Shown here piece by piece: positions 1 to 8,016 of a stretch of 41,883 bases of DNA (the stretch's first letter is position 1; every line of letters starts with the position of its first letter). The stretch lies in the NCBI GenBank assembly GCA_947460255.1, contig CANHIS010000001.1, forward strand, positions 76,113 through 117,995, in the 5' to 3' direction. The notes beneath the pieces were generated by a model, which saw only the letters and a list, made by a program, of their open reading frames with translations, made no database searches and was not told where the DNA came from. Position numbers and translations under genes: made by a program. This DNA is from Bacteroidota bacterium (lineage in GTDB: Bacteria > Bacteroidota > Bacteroidia > M30B66).

Positions 1-1
1 A

Positions 2-1237
2 TCCTTTAAACTTGGAGAAATTACTCTTGCTCAAGTTTATTCAGGGATGAAAGGAATGGTTGGAATGATCACAGAGACATCGAAGCTCGATCCAGAAGAA
101 GGTATTCGCTTCCGCGGATATAGCATTCCGGAGCTTCGCGACATGCTTCCAAAAGCACCAGGTGGAAACGAGCCACTTCCTGAAGGTATTTTCTTCTTGA
201 TGCTTACTGGAAAATTACCAACAGAAGAACAAACTACTTCGTTAAGTCGTGAATGGGAAGAAAGAAGTCAAGTTCCTCCGCATGTTTTTGCAGCACTTGA
301 CGCGCTTCCATTATACACGCACCCAATGACTCAGTTTAGCATCGCAATTCTGGCAATGCGCACTGAATCTGTTTTTGCCCACGAATACGAAAAAGGCATC
401 AACAAGAAAGATTATTGGGATCCAATGTTCGAAGACTGCATGAATCTTATTGCTCGTCTTCCGCGCGTTGCCGCCTACATTTACAGAAGAACTTATTTCA
501 ACAACCAGCAAATTGAGCCGCTAAAAGGCGCAGATTGGTCGGCGAACTTTGCTCATATGATGGGACACGACAGCAAAGAAGTTGCCGAATTGTTCCGTCT
601 TTACATGACAATCCATACCGACCATGAAGGCGGGAATGTGTCTGCACACAGCACCCACCTTGTTGGCTCTGCATTGAGTGATGCCTATTATTCTTTTTCA
701 GCTGGAATCAACGGTTTGGCGGGTCCATTGCATGGATTAGCCAATCAAGAAGTTATTCGTTGGATTCTAGAACTTCAAAAAGATCTTGGTGGCGGACTGC
801 CTTCTAAAGAACAAATCGAGCAATACGTAAACAAAACTTTGTCGGAAGGAAAAGTTGTTCCAGGTTACGGACACGCGGTGCTCCGAAAAACAGATCCGCG
901 TTTCGAAGCTCAAATGGAATTTGCTAAGAAATATATGCCTGATGATGATATTTGTAATATCGTTTGGCGCGTATATGATGTTGTTCCGGGGATTCTTGGA
1001 TCAATCAAAAAGATCCAAAATCCTTGGCCAAATGTAGATGCTCATTCAGGTGCGTTGTTGCTTCATTATGGCATCAAAGAATATGACTTCTTCACTGTAC
1101 TTTTCGGCGTTTCGCGTGCTTTAGGCGTTCTTGCCCAATTAACTACTAGTCGTGCAATGGGCTTACCGATTGAGCGTCCAGGTTCTATTACATCTGAAGG
1201 TCTACTCAAAAAGATTAATGCTGCAAAAGCAGTTTAG
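2..1237 (+). CDS. gltA: Citrate synthase, mitochondrial-like type I (5' partial)
   Basis: Condenses oxaloacetate and acetyl-CoA to citrate in the TCA cycle. The reading frame is open from base 2, with 15 in-frame residues before the first ATG at 47, so the gene continues off the left edge; perhaps 15-30 residues are missing. The catalytic triad of the family is visible, counted from the ATG at 47: His229 in GPLHGLANQE, His276 in VPGYGHAV and Asp331 in NVDAHSG. Segments such as LDPEEGIRFRGYSIPE, DHEGGNVSAH and LFGVSRALGVLAQL closely resemble, from memory, animal mitochondrial citrate synthase rather than the hexameric type II enzyme of many bacteria. The gene converges with dedA across a symmetric terminator. 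Function is very secure; the symbol gltA is used by role, not by orthology to the E. coli type II enzyme. Confidence 0.96.
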   Translation, partial: SFKLGEITLAQVYSGMKGMVGMITETSKLDPEEGIRFRGYSIPELRDMLPKAPGGNEPLPEGIFFLMLTGKLPTEEQTTSLSREWEERSQVPPHVFAALDALPLYTHPMTQFSIAILAMRTESVFAHEYEKGINKKDYWDPMFEDCMNLIARLPRVAAYIYRRTYFNNQQIEPLKGADWSANFAHMMGHDSKEVAELFRLYMTIHTDHEGGNVSAHSTHLVGSALSDAYYSFSAGINGLAGPLHGLANQEVIRWILELQKDLGGGLPSKEQIEQYVNKTLSEGKVVPGYGHAVLRKTDPRFEAQMEFAKKYMPDDDICNIVWRVYDVVPGILGSIKKIQNPWPNVDAHSGALLLHYGIKEYDFFTVLFGVSRALGVLAQLTTSRAMGLPIERPGSITSEGLLKKINAAKAV

Positions 1238-1259
1238 TCGACAAGATAATTGAAACAAA

Positions 1260-1296
1260 AAGGGCTGCAGAATTCAACTTCTGCAGCCCTTTTTTT
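1260..1296. terminator. Bidirectional intrinsic terminator between gltA and dedA
   Basis: A perfect 12-bp stem has arms AGGGCTGCAGAA (1261-1272) and TTCTGCAGCCCT (1279-1290) around a 6-base loop. A T run follows at 1291-1296, and an A run precedes the stem (1257-1260). It can therefore stop transcription from both convergent genes. Confidence 0.85.
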
Positions 1297-1312
1297 ATGT
1301 GATTTCCTATGA

Positions 1313-1969
1313 TTATTTTTTAGAAAAACGGTGACGTAAATAAGCCACAACCATCGGCATGATCGACAATAAAATAATGCCCAACACTACAGCTTCGAAA
1401 TGTTTTTGGAAAAACTCAAGATTTCCTAGAAAGTATCCTGCCAGCGACATCGAAGTAATCCACAACATTCCGCCTGCAACATCATATGGAAGAAACTTTT
1501 TTCGGTATTCCATCTGCCCTACTCCAGCCACGAACGGTGTAAACGTGCGAACAATTGGTACAAATCGCGCCATAATAATTGCCTTTGTACCATACTTTTC
1601 GAAAAACGAATGGGTTTTATCTATGTATGCTTGCTTCACCAAACTTCGCCCTCGAAATTTCCAGTTCACTACTTTAGCGCCAGCAAATCGCCCGATGGCA
1701 TAATTTAAGTTGTCGCCCAATACTGCCGCAACAAAAAGCAAAGCAATTAAAACTACAATGCTTAATTCTGAACCTGGACGGGCACAAATGGCGCCAGCTG
1801 CAAAAAGTAACGAATCACCTGGTAGAAATGGCATCACCACCAAACCAGTTTCCACGAATATGATAAGAAACAAAATGGCATAAATCGTAACGCCATAATC
1901 AAGAACCAATTGATCTAAATGGTCATTGATATGCAAAATAAAATCAAGCAACGAGGTAAGTAGTTCCAT
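1313..1969 (-). CDS. DedA family membrane protein
   Basis: DedA/VTT-domain integral membrane protein, 218 residues, the usual family length. Characteristic stretches are an ETGLVVMPFLPGDS segment near residue 40, a DNLNYAIGRFAG helix near residue 85, and FVPIVRTFTPFVAGVGQM near residue 140, which carries the conserved Arg and Gly-rich re-entrant region. Several hydrophobic spans and a basic C-terminus (RHRFSKK) fit an inner-membrane protein. Members of this superfamily act as scramblases or flippases, and some recycle undecaprenyl phosphate; which substrate this one uses cannot be read from sequence. It lies 16 bases downstream of rdgB, last in the dnaG-rdgB-dedA group, but a perfect -7 element in the gap suggests its own promoter too. 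Confidence 0.9.
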   Translation of the reverse strand: MELLTSLLDFILHINDHLDQLVLDYGVTIYAILFLIIFVETGLVVMPFLPGDSLLFAAGAICARPGSELSIVVLIALLFVAAVLGDNLNYAIGRFAGAKVVNWKFRGRSLVKQAYIDKTHSFFEKYGTKAIIMARFVPIVRTFTPFVAGVGQMEYRKKFLPYDVAGGMLWITSMSLAGYFLGNLEFFQKHFEAVVLGIILLSIMPMVVAYLRHRFSKK

Positions 1970-1976
1970 AGATCGA

Positions 1977-1984
1977 CAAAAGTA
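1977..1984 (-). promoter_or_regulatory. Putative -7 element for dedA
   Basis: TACTTTTG on the minus strand is an exact match to the Bacteroidota -7 consensus TAnnTTTG. It lies in the 16-base rdgB-dedA gap, 7 bases before the dedA ATG. A TTG lies upstream with a 22-base spacer, longer than ideal. Transcription from here would give a leader of only a few bases. Confidence 0.4.
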
Positions 1985-1985
1985 G

Positions 1986-2567
1986 CTATTTGCTTGTCTT
2001 GTCGCTGAGCCAAGTGCTAAATAACTCTACAGCGCGCGATCGATGGCTAATGGCATGTTTTACTGAAGCTGGTAAAACCGCGAACGAATCATTGTAGCCT
2101 TCAGGTATAAAAAGTGGATCATATCCAAACCCGCCTGATCCTTCAATCGACAAGCCGATTCGCCCCTTAACCTCTCCCTCAAAACAATAAGAAACCCCAT
2201 CGATTACACAGGCAATCACAGTGATAAATCGCGCTGATCGATCTTCGCAAGAAGCCATTTCATGTATCAATTTCTCATTGTTCGCCAAAGCATCTCTGGA
2301 TCCAGAATAATGTGCAGTATCCACGCCTGGTGCGGCATTCAAACAAAGCACCTCTAATCCTGTGTCATCAGAGAAACAGTTCCTGCCTGTTCGTTTATAA
2401 AATGTCTCAGCCTTTTGTAGCGCGTTTCCGCGGATGGTTCCAGAAGTTTCAGGAAGTTCCTCAGTAAATTGAACATCCGATAAACTCAAAATTTCCAGTC
2501 CAGCTGGCACAATCGCACGAACTTCTTCAAGTTTGTGGGCATTGTTAGTTGCGAAAATCAATTGCAT
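1986..2567 (-). CDS. rdgB: XTP/dITP diphosphatase (RdgB/HAM1 family)
   Basis: Hydrolyses non-canonical purine triphosphates (dITP, XTP, ITP) to monophosphates, keeping deaminated bases out of nucleic acids. It has 193 residues, the normal length. The family signature is complete: N-terminal FATNNAHKLEEV (phosphate-binding Asn and Lys), FSDDTGLEV near residue 65 (metal-binding acidic pair), GGFGYDPLF near residue 144 and SHRSRAVE near the C-terminus. It starts 35 bases after the dnaG stop and ends 16 bases before the dedA start, so all three are probably co-transcribed leftward. Pairing a nucleotide-pool sanitising enzyme with primase is functionally sensible but may only reflect local order. 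Confidence 0.95.
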   Translation of the reverse strand: MQLIFATNNAHKLEEVRAIVPAGLEILSLSDVQFTEELPETSGTIRGNALQKAETFYKRTGRNCFSDDTGLEVLCLNAAPGVDTAHYSGSRDALANNEKLIHEMASCEDRSARFITVIACVIDGVSYCFEGEVKGRIGLSIEGSGGFGYDPLFIPEGYNDSFAVLPASVKHAISHRSRAVELFSTWLSDKTSK

Positions 2568-2602
2568 GGTGCAAAGAAAACCAAATTGGATGCACCCAAA
2601 AA

Positions 2603-4591
2603 TTAATTGTAGTTCAGTCGCTTTGAAAATTCATCCTTGGCCGACTGTAATAATTTGATCTCTTCTAAAATCTCATCCATCCGCTCGCCGTCGTCATTAC
2701 CAAGTCGACCCAATTCATCATCAAGCGCCTTTTTCATTAAAACTACATGCCTCATTTTGAACGAATACACAGCCTCCAAAACACCCTTCTTCAATAAGTC
2801 GGACTCCATCGTAATGAAAATCTGGTGGTGATTCTTCCACAAATCACTCAGCACATATTTGTCTGTCGTCAAGTCGATCACAGTCGTCGAAATCACTTCA
2901 TCAGGATGGTTCAACAATTCAGGATCTTCAGGATAATCTTCTTGAGATCGCGCAAGGAAATACTGATATAACTTCAAATATGCAGGATTCTCAGGCAAAA
3001 GCTGGTCTGCCTCCAACTCCGAAAGGATGAAATCTCCCACGCGGTGCGAAAACTCAACCTTCGCCCCTTCCTCATTCAGTTCATCAAAATAAATTAGCTG
3101 ATTGGCGTACTTCACTAAAATTCGAATCAGATCTTTTTCCTGAGCATCCACACGATAATCGCCCGATACATCCTGTTTAATCTGCGGATCTGACGGACCA
3201 TCAGGCCCAAAAAGATCATCTGGTGGCGCGTCGTAAGGGGATTGAGATGCTTTTTCGGTGAAATTACTTGGTGGTCGTCGTTCCTGTTTCGACTTGATTT
3301 GCTTGTTGAGCTCAAAAATGAGCGTCTGCTCGTCCATTGCCAAACGCGACGAACATTCCTTTAAATACAGCGACCTTAACACCGGATCAGGAATCAATGC
3401 CAACGAACCAATAATCTCGCGAATCATTCCTGCTTTGCGGATTGGATCATTTCCAGCTTCCTCTGCTAAAATGGAAGTTTTGAACTCGATGAAATTCCGC
3501 GCTTCCGACTTGATGTAATCCTTGATAAACACCGGTGAATTCTTCCTCGCGAAGGAATCTGGATCTTCGCCATCGGGAAACAAGACAATTTTCACGTTGA
3601 GCCCTTGCTCAAGAATCATGTCTAATCCTCGAAATGAAGCTTTGATACCAGCTGCATCACCATCGTAAAGGATCGTTACATTCTCAGTGTATCGGCGAAG
3701 CATCCTCACTTGTTCGTTGGTGAGAGACGTTCCAGATGATGCTACAACATTCTCGATTCCAGACTGGTGCAACGAAATTACATCTGTATAACCTTCCACC
3801 AAAAGTGCTTCATCAAGTTCCGAAATCGCCTTTCTGGAATGGTAAATCCCATACAATACGGCACTTTTGTGGTAAACCTCCGATTCAGGTGAGTTTAGGT
3901 ATTTCGCTTGCTTCTTGTCGTTGGTGAGAATCCGCCCACCAAATCCAATCACACGACCCGACAAATTCTGAATAGGGAACATCACCCGGTTCTTGAATCT
4001 ATCGAACATTCTTCCGTCTTCGCGCTCAATCGACAATCCAGTTTTCACTAGGAATTCTTTCTGATACCCTTCACGAATCGCCGAATCGGTGAGGTGCGCC
4101 CACTGGTCAGGCAAAAAACCCAATCTGAACTTTCGGATCGTATCCTCGGTGAAACCGCGCTCCTTGAAATAACTTAAGCCAATGGCACGACCGGTTTCAT
4201 CTTCATGAAGCAGCGTTTCCATGTGCGATGCTGACCATTCGTTGAGTAACAGCATCGACTCCCGTTCGCGGAGTTCTTCCTTTACTTCTTCGGTTTGATT
4301 TTCTTCCTCAACATTGATCTGGTATTTCTTAGCGAGGTAACGAATGGCTTCCGGATACGACAATTTCTCATGATCCATGATAAAACGCAACGAATTGCCT
4401 GCCTTTCCACACCCAAAACACTTGTAAATTCCACGCGCTGGCGACACATTGAATGAAGGCGTTTTCTCGTTGTGAAATGGACACAATCCCTGCATGCTGC
4501 TTCCGCGGCGCTTCAACGCTACAAAATCACCAACAACTTCCTCTATTCGAGCAGCATCGATAACCTGTTCTATGGTACGGGGTGAAATCAT
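2603..4591 (-). CDS. dnaG: DNA primase
   Basis: Synthesises RNA primers at the replication fork. The N-terminal CHC2 zinc finger is intact, with Cys37, His40, Cys58 and Cys61. The RNA-polymerase core is followed by a TOPRIM domain with EGYTD near residue 265 and DGDAAG near residue 315 for metal binding. The C-terminal part, after a polar proline-rich linker near residues 435-475, is the variable region expected to bind the DnaB helicase. At 662 residues it is typical for Bacteroidota. It is the first gene of the leftward dnaG-rdgB-dedA group and is divergent from the polyprenyl synthase across a 63-base gap. A near-consensus TAACTTCG lies just before its ATG. Confidence 0.97.
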   Translation of the reverse strand: MISPRTIEQVIDAARIEEVVGDFVALKRRGSSMQGLCPFHNEKTPSFNVSPARGIYKCFGCGKAGNSLRFIMDHEKLSYPEAIRYLAKKYQINVEEENQTEEVKEELRERESMLLLNEWSASHMETLLHEDETGRAIGLSYFKERGFTEDTIRKFRLGFLPDQWAHLTDSAIREGYQKEFLVKTGLSIEREDGRMFDRFKNRVMFPIQNLSGRVIGFGGRILTNDKKQAKYLNSPESEVYHKSAVLYGIYHSRKAISELDEALLVEGYTDVISLHQSGIENVVASSGTSLTNEQVRMLRRYTENVTILYDGDAAGIKASFRGLDMILEQGLNVKIVLFPDGEDPDSFARKNSPVFIKDYIKSEARNFIEFKTSILAEEAGNDPIRKAGMIREIIGSLALIPDPVLRSLYLKECSSRLAMDEQTLIFELNKQIKSKQERRPPSNFTEKASQSPYDAPPDDLFGPDGPSDPQIKQDVSGDYRVDAQEKDLIRILVKYANQLIYFDELNEEGAKVEFSHRVGDFILSELEADQLLPENPAYLKLYQYFLARSQEDYPEDPELLNHPDEVISTTVIDLTTDKYVLSDLWKNHHQIFITMESDLLKKGVLEAVYSFKMRHVVLMKKALDDELGRLGNDDGERMDEILEEIKLLQSAKDEFSKRLNYN

Positions 4592-4638
4592 GAGCCTGCG
4601 AAGTTAATCAAACCGCCGCGGTGGATTGTTAAATCACC

Positions 4639-4646
4639 TACTTTTG
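4639..4646 (+). promoter_or_regulatory. Putative -7 element for the polyprenyl synthase gene
   Basis: TACTTTTG matches TAnnTTTG exactly and ends 8 bases before the ATG at 4655. No good -33 TTG lies at the usual spacing. If used, the transcript would begin about 5 bases before the start codon. Confidence 0.4.
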
Positions 4647-4654
4647 CCGCGATC

Positions 4655-5629
4655 ATGATGAGCATTGATGAAATTAAGGCCCCGATAAACCGGGAAATGG
4701 AAGCTTTCGAACTGAGGTTCAGAGATTCAATGAAAAGCTCCGTGCCACTGCTCGACAAAATCACCTATTATATTGTAAAGCGCAAGGGGAAGCAAATCCG
4801 CCCCATGTTCGTGTTTCTTTCTGCAGGAATTTGTGGAGGAATTACCGAAAGTACATACCGTGCCGCTTCACTGATAGAACTGCTTCATACAGCAACTTTG
4901 GTGCATGATGATGTGGTGGACGACTCCAACGAGCGTCGTGGATTTTTCTCCATCAATGCCTTATGGAAGAATAAAATTGCAGTGCTGGTGGGCGATTATC
5001 TCCTTTCGAGAGGCTTGTTACTTTCGGTAGATCATGGAGAATTCGACGTGCTTCGTATCGTGAGTCATTCGGTGCGCGAAATGAGTGAAGGAGAACTCTT
5101 GCAAATTGAAAAGGCACGCAGACTCGACATTCAGGAAGATGTATATTTCGAAATCATCCGAAAGAAAACGGCCACATTGATTGCTTCATGTTGTGCTTCA
5201 GGCGCCGCTTCCGCGGGATGTACTCCCGAACAAGTGGAAACCATGCGCCAGATCGGAGAAAATATCGGCATTGCCTTCCAAATTAAAGACGATCTTTTCG
5301 ACTATGAAAGTGGTGGAGCAATCGGTAAGCCAACAGGGATAGATATCAAGGAACGAAAGATGACACTTCCATTGATTTACACTTTGGCAAATTCTGATGC
5401 AAAAAGCAGAAGCAAAATCATCAACATTGTAAAAAACCACAACACCGAAACGGGCAAAGTGGAGGAAGTAATTCAGATGGTTAAAGCAGGAAACGGGATG
5501 CGGTATGCAGAAGAAAAAATGCGAGAGTACCGCGACAAAGCACTCGAAATGCTCAAGCAATTTCCTGAAAATGAATACAGCAGATCGTTTATTGAGTTGA
5601 TTCGTTACACTGTTGATCGAAACAAATAG
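4655..5629 (+). CDS. Long-chain polyprenyl diphosphate synthase
   Basis: Trans-isoprenyl diphosphate synthase (IspA/IspB superfamily) that adds isopentenyl units to an allylic diphosphate. It has 324 residues. The first aspartate-rich motif is DDVVD at 85-89 and the second is DDLFD at 212-216; GKPTGIDIKERKMTLP follows. Residues 80 and 81, the fifth and fourth before the first motif, are the small Ala and Thr. In this family that favours long products, such as the menaquinone side chain, over farnesyl diphosphate. The exact chain length is not readable. ATG codons at 4655 and 4658 are adjacent; either may be used. The gene is divergent from dnaG. Confidence 0.93.
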   Translation: MMSIDEIKAPINREMEAFELRFRDSMKSSVPLLDKITYYIVKRKGKQIRPMFVFLSAGICGGITESTYRAASLIELLHTATLVHDDVVDDSNERRGFFSINALWKNKIAVLVGDYLLSRGLLLSVDHGEFDVLRIVSHSVREMSEGELLQIEKARRLDIQEDVYFEIIRKKTATLIASCCASGAASAGCTPEQVETMRQIGENIGIAFQIKDDLFDYESGGAIGKPTGIDIKERKMTLPLIYTLANSDAKSRSKIINIVKNHNTETGKVEEVIQMVKAGNGMRYAEEKMREYRDKALEMLKQFPENEYSRSFIELIRYTVDRNK

Positions 5630-5656
5630 TATTACGCGACCTGAACTGAAATCATA

Positions 5657-5664
5657 TAACTTTG
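5657..5664 (+). promoter_or_regulatory. Putative -7 element for the bacilliredoxin gene
   Basis: TAACTTTG is an exact TAnnTTTG match, 23 bases before the ATG at 5688, a normal leader length. No clear -33 TTG is present. Confidence 0.45.
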
Positions 5665-5687
5665 TTGCTTCTTAAAACACAATCATT

Positions 5688-6104
5688 ATGTATCCAGAAC
5701 AAATCGTAGCACCCATGCGTCAAGAGCTTGTAGGTGCCGGCTTCGAAGAACTTCGTACCTCCGAACAAGTGGACGGCGTTCTGTCGAAAGATAGCGGAAC
5801 AGTGCTAGTTGTAGTTAATTCAGTTTGTGGCTGCGCAGCCGGAACAGCTCGTCCGGGCGTTCGACTTGCACTCGACAAAGCCGATAAAAAACCATCACAA
5901 TTAACCACTGTTTTTGCAGGCAACGATGCCGAAGCTACTGCTCGTGCAAGAAATTATTTCGCACCATATCCACCATCATCGCCGGCAATGGCATTGTTTA
6001 AAGATGGGAAATTGGTTCATTTCATCGAGCGTCACCACATTGAAGGCAGATCTGCTGAAATGATTGCAGACAATCTTTTGATGGCATTCGACCAATATTG
6101 CTAA
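5688..6104 (+). CDS. BrxA/BrxB family bacilliredoxin
   Basis: Thioredoxin-fold disulfide reductase of the YphP/YqiW family, which removes bacillithiol from protein cysteines after oxidative stress. It has 138 residues, close to the usual 140-145. The diagnostic redox motif Cys47-Gly48-Cys49 sits in NSVCGCAAGTARPG after the first beta strand. The conserved HFIERHHIEGR segment near residue 105 and a C-terminal Tyr-Cys are also present. Bacteroidota make bacillithiol, so the substrate is plausible, but the bsh synthesis genes are not in this window. It stands alone, with a -7 element upstream and a terminator downstream. Confidence 0.9.
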   Translation: MYPEQIVAPMRQELVGAGFEELRTSEQVDGVLSKDSGTVLVVVNSVCGCAAGTARPGVRLALDKADKKPSQLTTVFAGNDAEATARARNYFAPYPPSSPAMALFKDGKLVHFIERHHIEGRSAEMIADNLLMAFDQYC

Positions 6105-6118
6105 TTCACTTTGAATTA

Positions 6119-6161
6119 GAAACAAAAAAAGCAGCTCCAAACGGGCTGCTTTTTTTGTTTC
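6119..6161. terminator. Bidirectional intrinsic terminator between bacilliredoxin and gatC
   Basis: GCAGC (6131-6135) pairs with GCTGC (6145-6149), with possible extra C-G pairs inside the loop. It is flanked by a mirror-image A7/T7 tract, and the symmetry continues to GAAAC/GTTTC. It serves both convergent genes. Confidence 0.82.
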
Positions 6162-6181
6162 ACTGAATATGTTGATAACAG

Positions 6182-6475
6182 TTATTCGCTGTCAACGAAT
6201 CGAGGCACTCTAAAATAATCTGAATCTTTCTTGGGTGCATTCTTCAAACCCTCATCTTGTGTAATGTCGATTTTCACTACATCCTCACGAAGCACATTGG
6301 TTTCATCCACCATGTAGATGAGAGGTTCTACACCATCTGTATTTACTTCACTGAGTTTTTCTACAAAGCTCAAAATACGATTAAGGTCGTGAACCATTTC
6401 CTTTCCTGTTTCCTCATCAAAACTCAAACGAGAAAGATGGGCTAACTGGTCGATAAGTTGTTGATCTACATTCAT
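6182..6475 (-). CDS. gatC: Asp-tRNA(Asn)/Glu-tRNA(Gln) amidotransferase subunit C
   Basis: Small stabilising subunit of the GatCAB amidotransferase, which converts misacylated Glu-tRNA(Gln) or Asp-tRNA(Asn) to the correct aminoacyl-tRNA. It has 97 residues, the usual length. Family features are QLIDQLAHLSRLSF at the N-terminus, a DLNRILSFVEKLSEVNTDGVEPL core, and a C-terminal stretch ending in a YFRVPRFVDSE-type tail that wraps the partner subunit. gatA and gatB are not in this window. It overlaps the upstream alpha/beta hydrolase gene by 4 bases, so the two are translationally coupled. Confidence 0.93.
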   Translation of the reverse strand: MNVDQQLIDQLAHLSRLSFDEETGKEMVHDLNRILSFVEKLSEVNTDGVEPLIYMVDETNVLREDVVKIDITQDEGLKNAPKKDSDYFRVPRFVDSE

Positions 6476-7242
6476 ACTTTTTCTTTGTAGCGGGCATTAA
6501 GCCATGGATTCAAAATTTGATTGAATTCTTTAGGACGTTCCATCATTGGCGCATGGCCGCACAAGTCGATCCAAAAAAGTTGGGAATCGGGCAATAATTT
6601 GTGGAATTCTTCGGCAACATCGGGCGGAGTAACGGTATCGTTTTTTCCCCAGATTAAACAAACCGGCATTTTAAATTTATTGAGTTCTTCCGACATGTTG
6701 TGGCGGATAGCAGATTTCGCTAAGGCTAAAATTCGGATGAGTTTTTCTTTGTTATTTACAATTTCGAACACTTCGTCAACCAGTTCTTTGGTTGCAGTTT
6801 CTGGATCGTAAAAAGTGTAAGCCACTTTGGTTTTGATGAAATCATAGTCTTCGCGACGTGGGAAAGAACCACCCATAGCATTTTCGTAAAGACCAGAACT
6901 ACCAGTGAGGATCATTGAATGCACATTGTCAGGATGCTCGAGCGAATACACCAATGCAACATGCCCACCAAGTGAATTTCCGAGGAGGTTGATTTTGCTA
7001 AATCCTTTGAATTCTACAAAGCGATGGATGTATGCAGCCAAACTTTTCACATGTGTATCGGGAATTGGCAGATCATATATAGGCATCATTGGAATTACCA
7101 CGCGGTAATTGGCGCTAAACTGCTCGAGTACTTCTTTAAAATTACTCAATGCCCCGAAAAGGCCGTGCAGAATAAGCAATACGGGACCATCACCATCTTC
7201 GATGTACTTGAATTCCCCTTCCTGTTGCAGTTCCTGTTGCAT
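6472..7242 (-). CDS. Alpha/beta hydrolase
   Basis: Alpha/beta hydrolase-fold protein of 256 residues with no signal peptide, so probably cytoplasmic. The oxyanion-hole motif HGLFG starts at His26 and the nucleophile elbow GNSLGG carries Ser90. An acidic residue follows in WGKNDTVTP and the catalytic His in CGHAPMMERP near the C-terminus, so the triad looks complete. The order resembles C-C bond hydrolases and proline-iminopeptidase-like esterases; the substrate cannot be told. It overlaps gatC by 4 bases and is divergent from mraZ. The best promoter in the window, with both -33 and -7 elements, lies just upstream. Confidence 0.88.
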   Translation of the reverse strand: MQQELQQEGEFKYIEDGDGPVLLILHGLFGALSNFKEVLEQFSANYRVVIPMMPIYDLPIPDTHVKSLAAYIHRFVEFKGFSKINLLGNSLGGHVALVYSLEHPDNVHSMILTGSSGLYENAMGGSFPRREDYDFIKTKVAYTFYDPETATKELVDEVFEIVNNKEKLIRILALAKSAIRHNMSEELNKFKMPVCLIWGKNDTVTPPDVAEEFHKLLPDSQLFWIDLCGHAPMMERPKEFNQILNPWLNARYKEKV

Positions 7243-7264
7243 GCGAAATAACTAATGAAACGCC

Positions 7265-7293
7265 CAAAAGTAACAAAATCCATGTGAAATCAA
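7265..7293 (-). promoter_or_regulatory. Bacteroidota-type promoter for hydrolase-gatC
   Basis: On the minus strand a TTG (7293-7291) is followed by an 18-base spacer and then TACTTTTG (7272-7265). This matches the TTG/TAnnTTTG pattern known from Bacteroides and Flavobacterium. The start codon at 7242 leaves a leader of about 18-20 bases. Confidence 0.65.
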
Positions 7294-7481
7294 GGAAGAT
7301 TGTGGATTCAATTGTGTTTTAGCCTGAAACAGACAGAATAATCTTTTTGCTGGACCTAAAAACAGAAGAATCAACTTAACTTAGCTCCCACATCTTACCA
7401 CTCTATAAAATCCTTATTTAACGGGCTATTTAAATTTTCATCTCAGAATAATAACTAATTTTGAAACCAAGTTATCAACAA

Positions 7482-7506
7482 TGTGGTAAATTGTGGTAAC
7501 CTGTGT
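7482..7506 (+). promoter_or_regulatory. Candidate MraZ operator, three 10-bp-period repeats
   Basis: TGTGG (7482-7486), TGTGG (7492-7496) and TGTGT (7502-7506) are direct repeats with an exact 10-base period. The first two share TGTGGTAA and lie 43-67 bases before the mraZ ATG. Known MraZ proteins bind short G-rich direct repeats spaced one helical turn apart and repress their own operon. Position and spacing fit that; the assignment is inference. Confidence 0.6.
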
Positions 7507-7517
7507 TTTTAATTCTA

Positions 7518-7525
7518 TACTTTTA
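7518..7525 (+). promoter_or_regulatory. Putative -7 element of the dcw promoter
   Basis: TACTTTTA matches TAnnTTTG at all but the last base. It lies 23 bases before the mraZ ATG and 11 bases after the last TGTGG-type repeat. A TTG at 7491-7493, inside the repeats, could be the -33 element with a long 24-base spacer. Confidence 0.4.
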
Positions 7526-7548
7526 CCTCCCAAATCATAAACTGTATA

Positions 7549-8016
7549 ATGACCGAGTACACCGGAAAATATCTGTGTAAGGTTGATGCAAAAGGCCGCG
7601 TAATGCTTCCTGCTTCACTATTGAAGCAATTCTCGGAAGGCAAGCGTGACCATTTTATCCTCAACAGGTCATTGTTTACCAGTTGTATCGATTTGTACAC
7701 CACCGATTCCTGGAAACAGCGAACCGATGACATCCGCAAACTGGATCCTTACGACCCAGAAAACGATCGATTCATTCGTCAATTCTATGGTTCTGCAGTG
7801 CATCTCGATTTAGACTCGGTAAACCGGATGTTGATTCCACGCTCACTGGTTGAGTTAGTTGGAATTACCACCGAAGTCCTTTTCAGCGCTAACCTGGAAA
7901 ACTTCGAAATGTGGTCGCCTACAGTTTACGATCAAGTGCATGGGACATCTGATCCAAATGCTTTCCACTCCCTGGCTGCCAAAGTCATGAAAGGGATTCG
8001 AAACACTGGAGCATGA
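7549..8016 (+). CDS. mraZ: Transcriptional regulator MraZ
   Basis: First gene of the dcw cluster. MraZ is a ring-forming DNA-binding protein with two AbrB-like SpoVT domains that represses its own operon. It has 155 residues, typical length. The first AbrB half is GKYLCKVDAKGRVMLPASL at residues 5-23 and the second is VHLDLDSVNRMLIPRSLVELVG near residue 84; both carry the family's DxKGR/DxxxR-x-x-x-P pattern. The candidate operator lies directly upstream. The stop codon overlaps the start of rsmH by 4 bases. Confidence 0.96.
   Translation: MTEYTGKYLCKVDAKGRVMLPASLLKQFSEGKRDHFILNRSLFTSCIDLYTTDSWKQRTDDIRKLDPYDPENDRFIRQFYGSAVHLDLDSVNRMLIPRSLVELVGITTEVLFSANLENFEMWSPTVYDQVHGTSDPNAFHSLAAKVMKGIRNTGA

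Larger units (their letters stand above)
7243..7548. other. Divergent regulatory region between the hydrolase gene and mraZ
   Basis: A 306-base AT-rich non-coding stretch. Its left end holds the leftward hydrolase-gatC promoter. Its right end holds three 10-base-spaced TGTGG repeats and a -7-like element for the dcw cluster. The middle part (about 7300-7470) shows no convincing ORF, RNA gene or hairpin. Confidence 0.7.
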
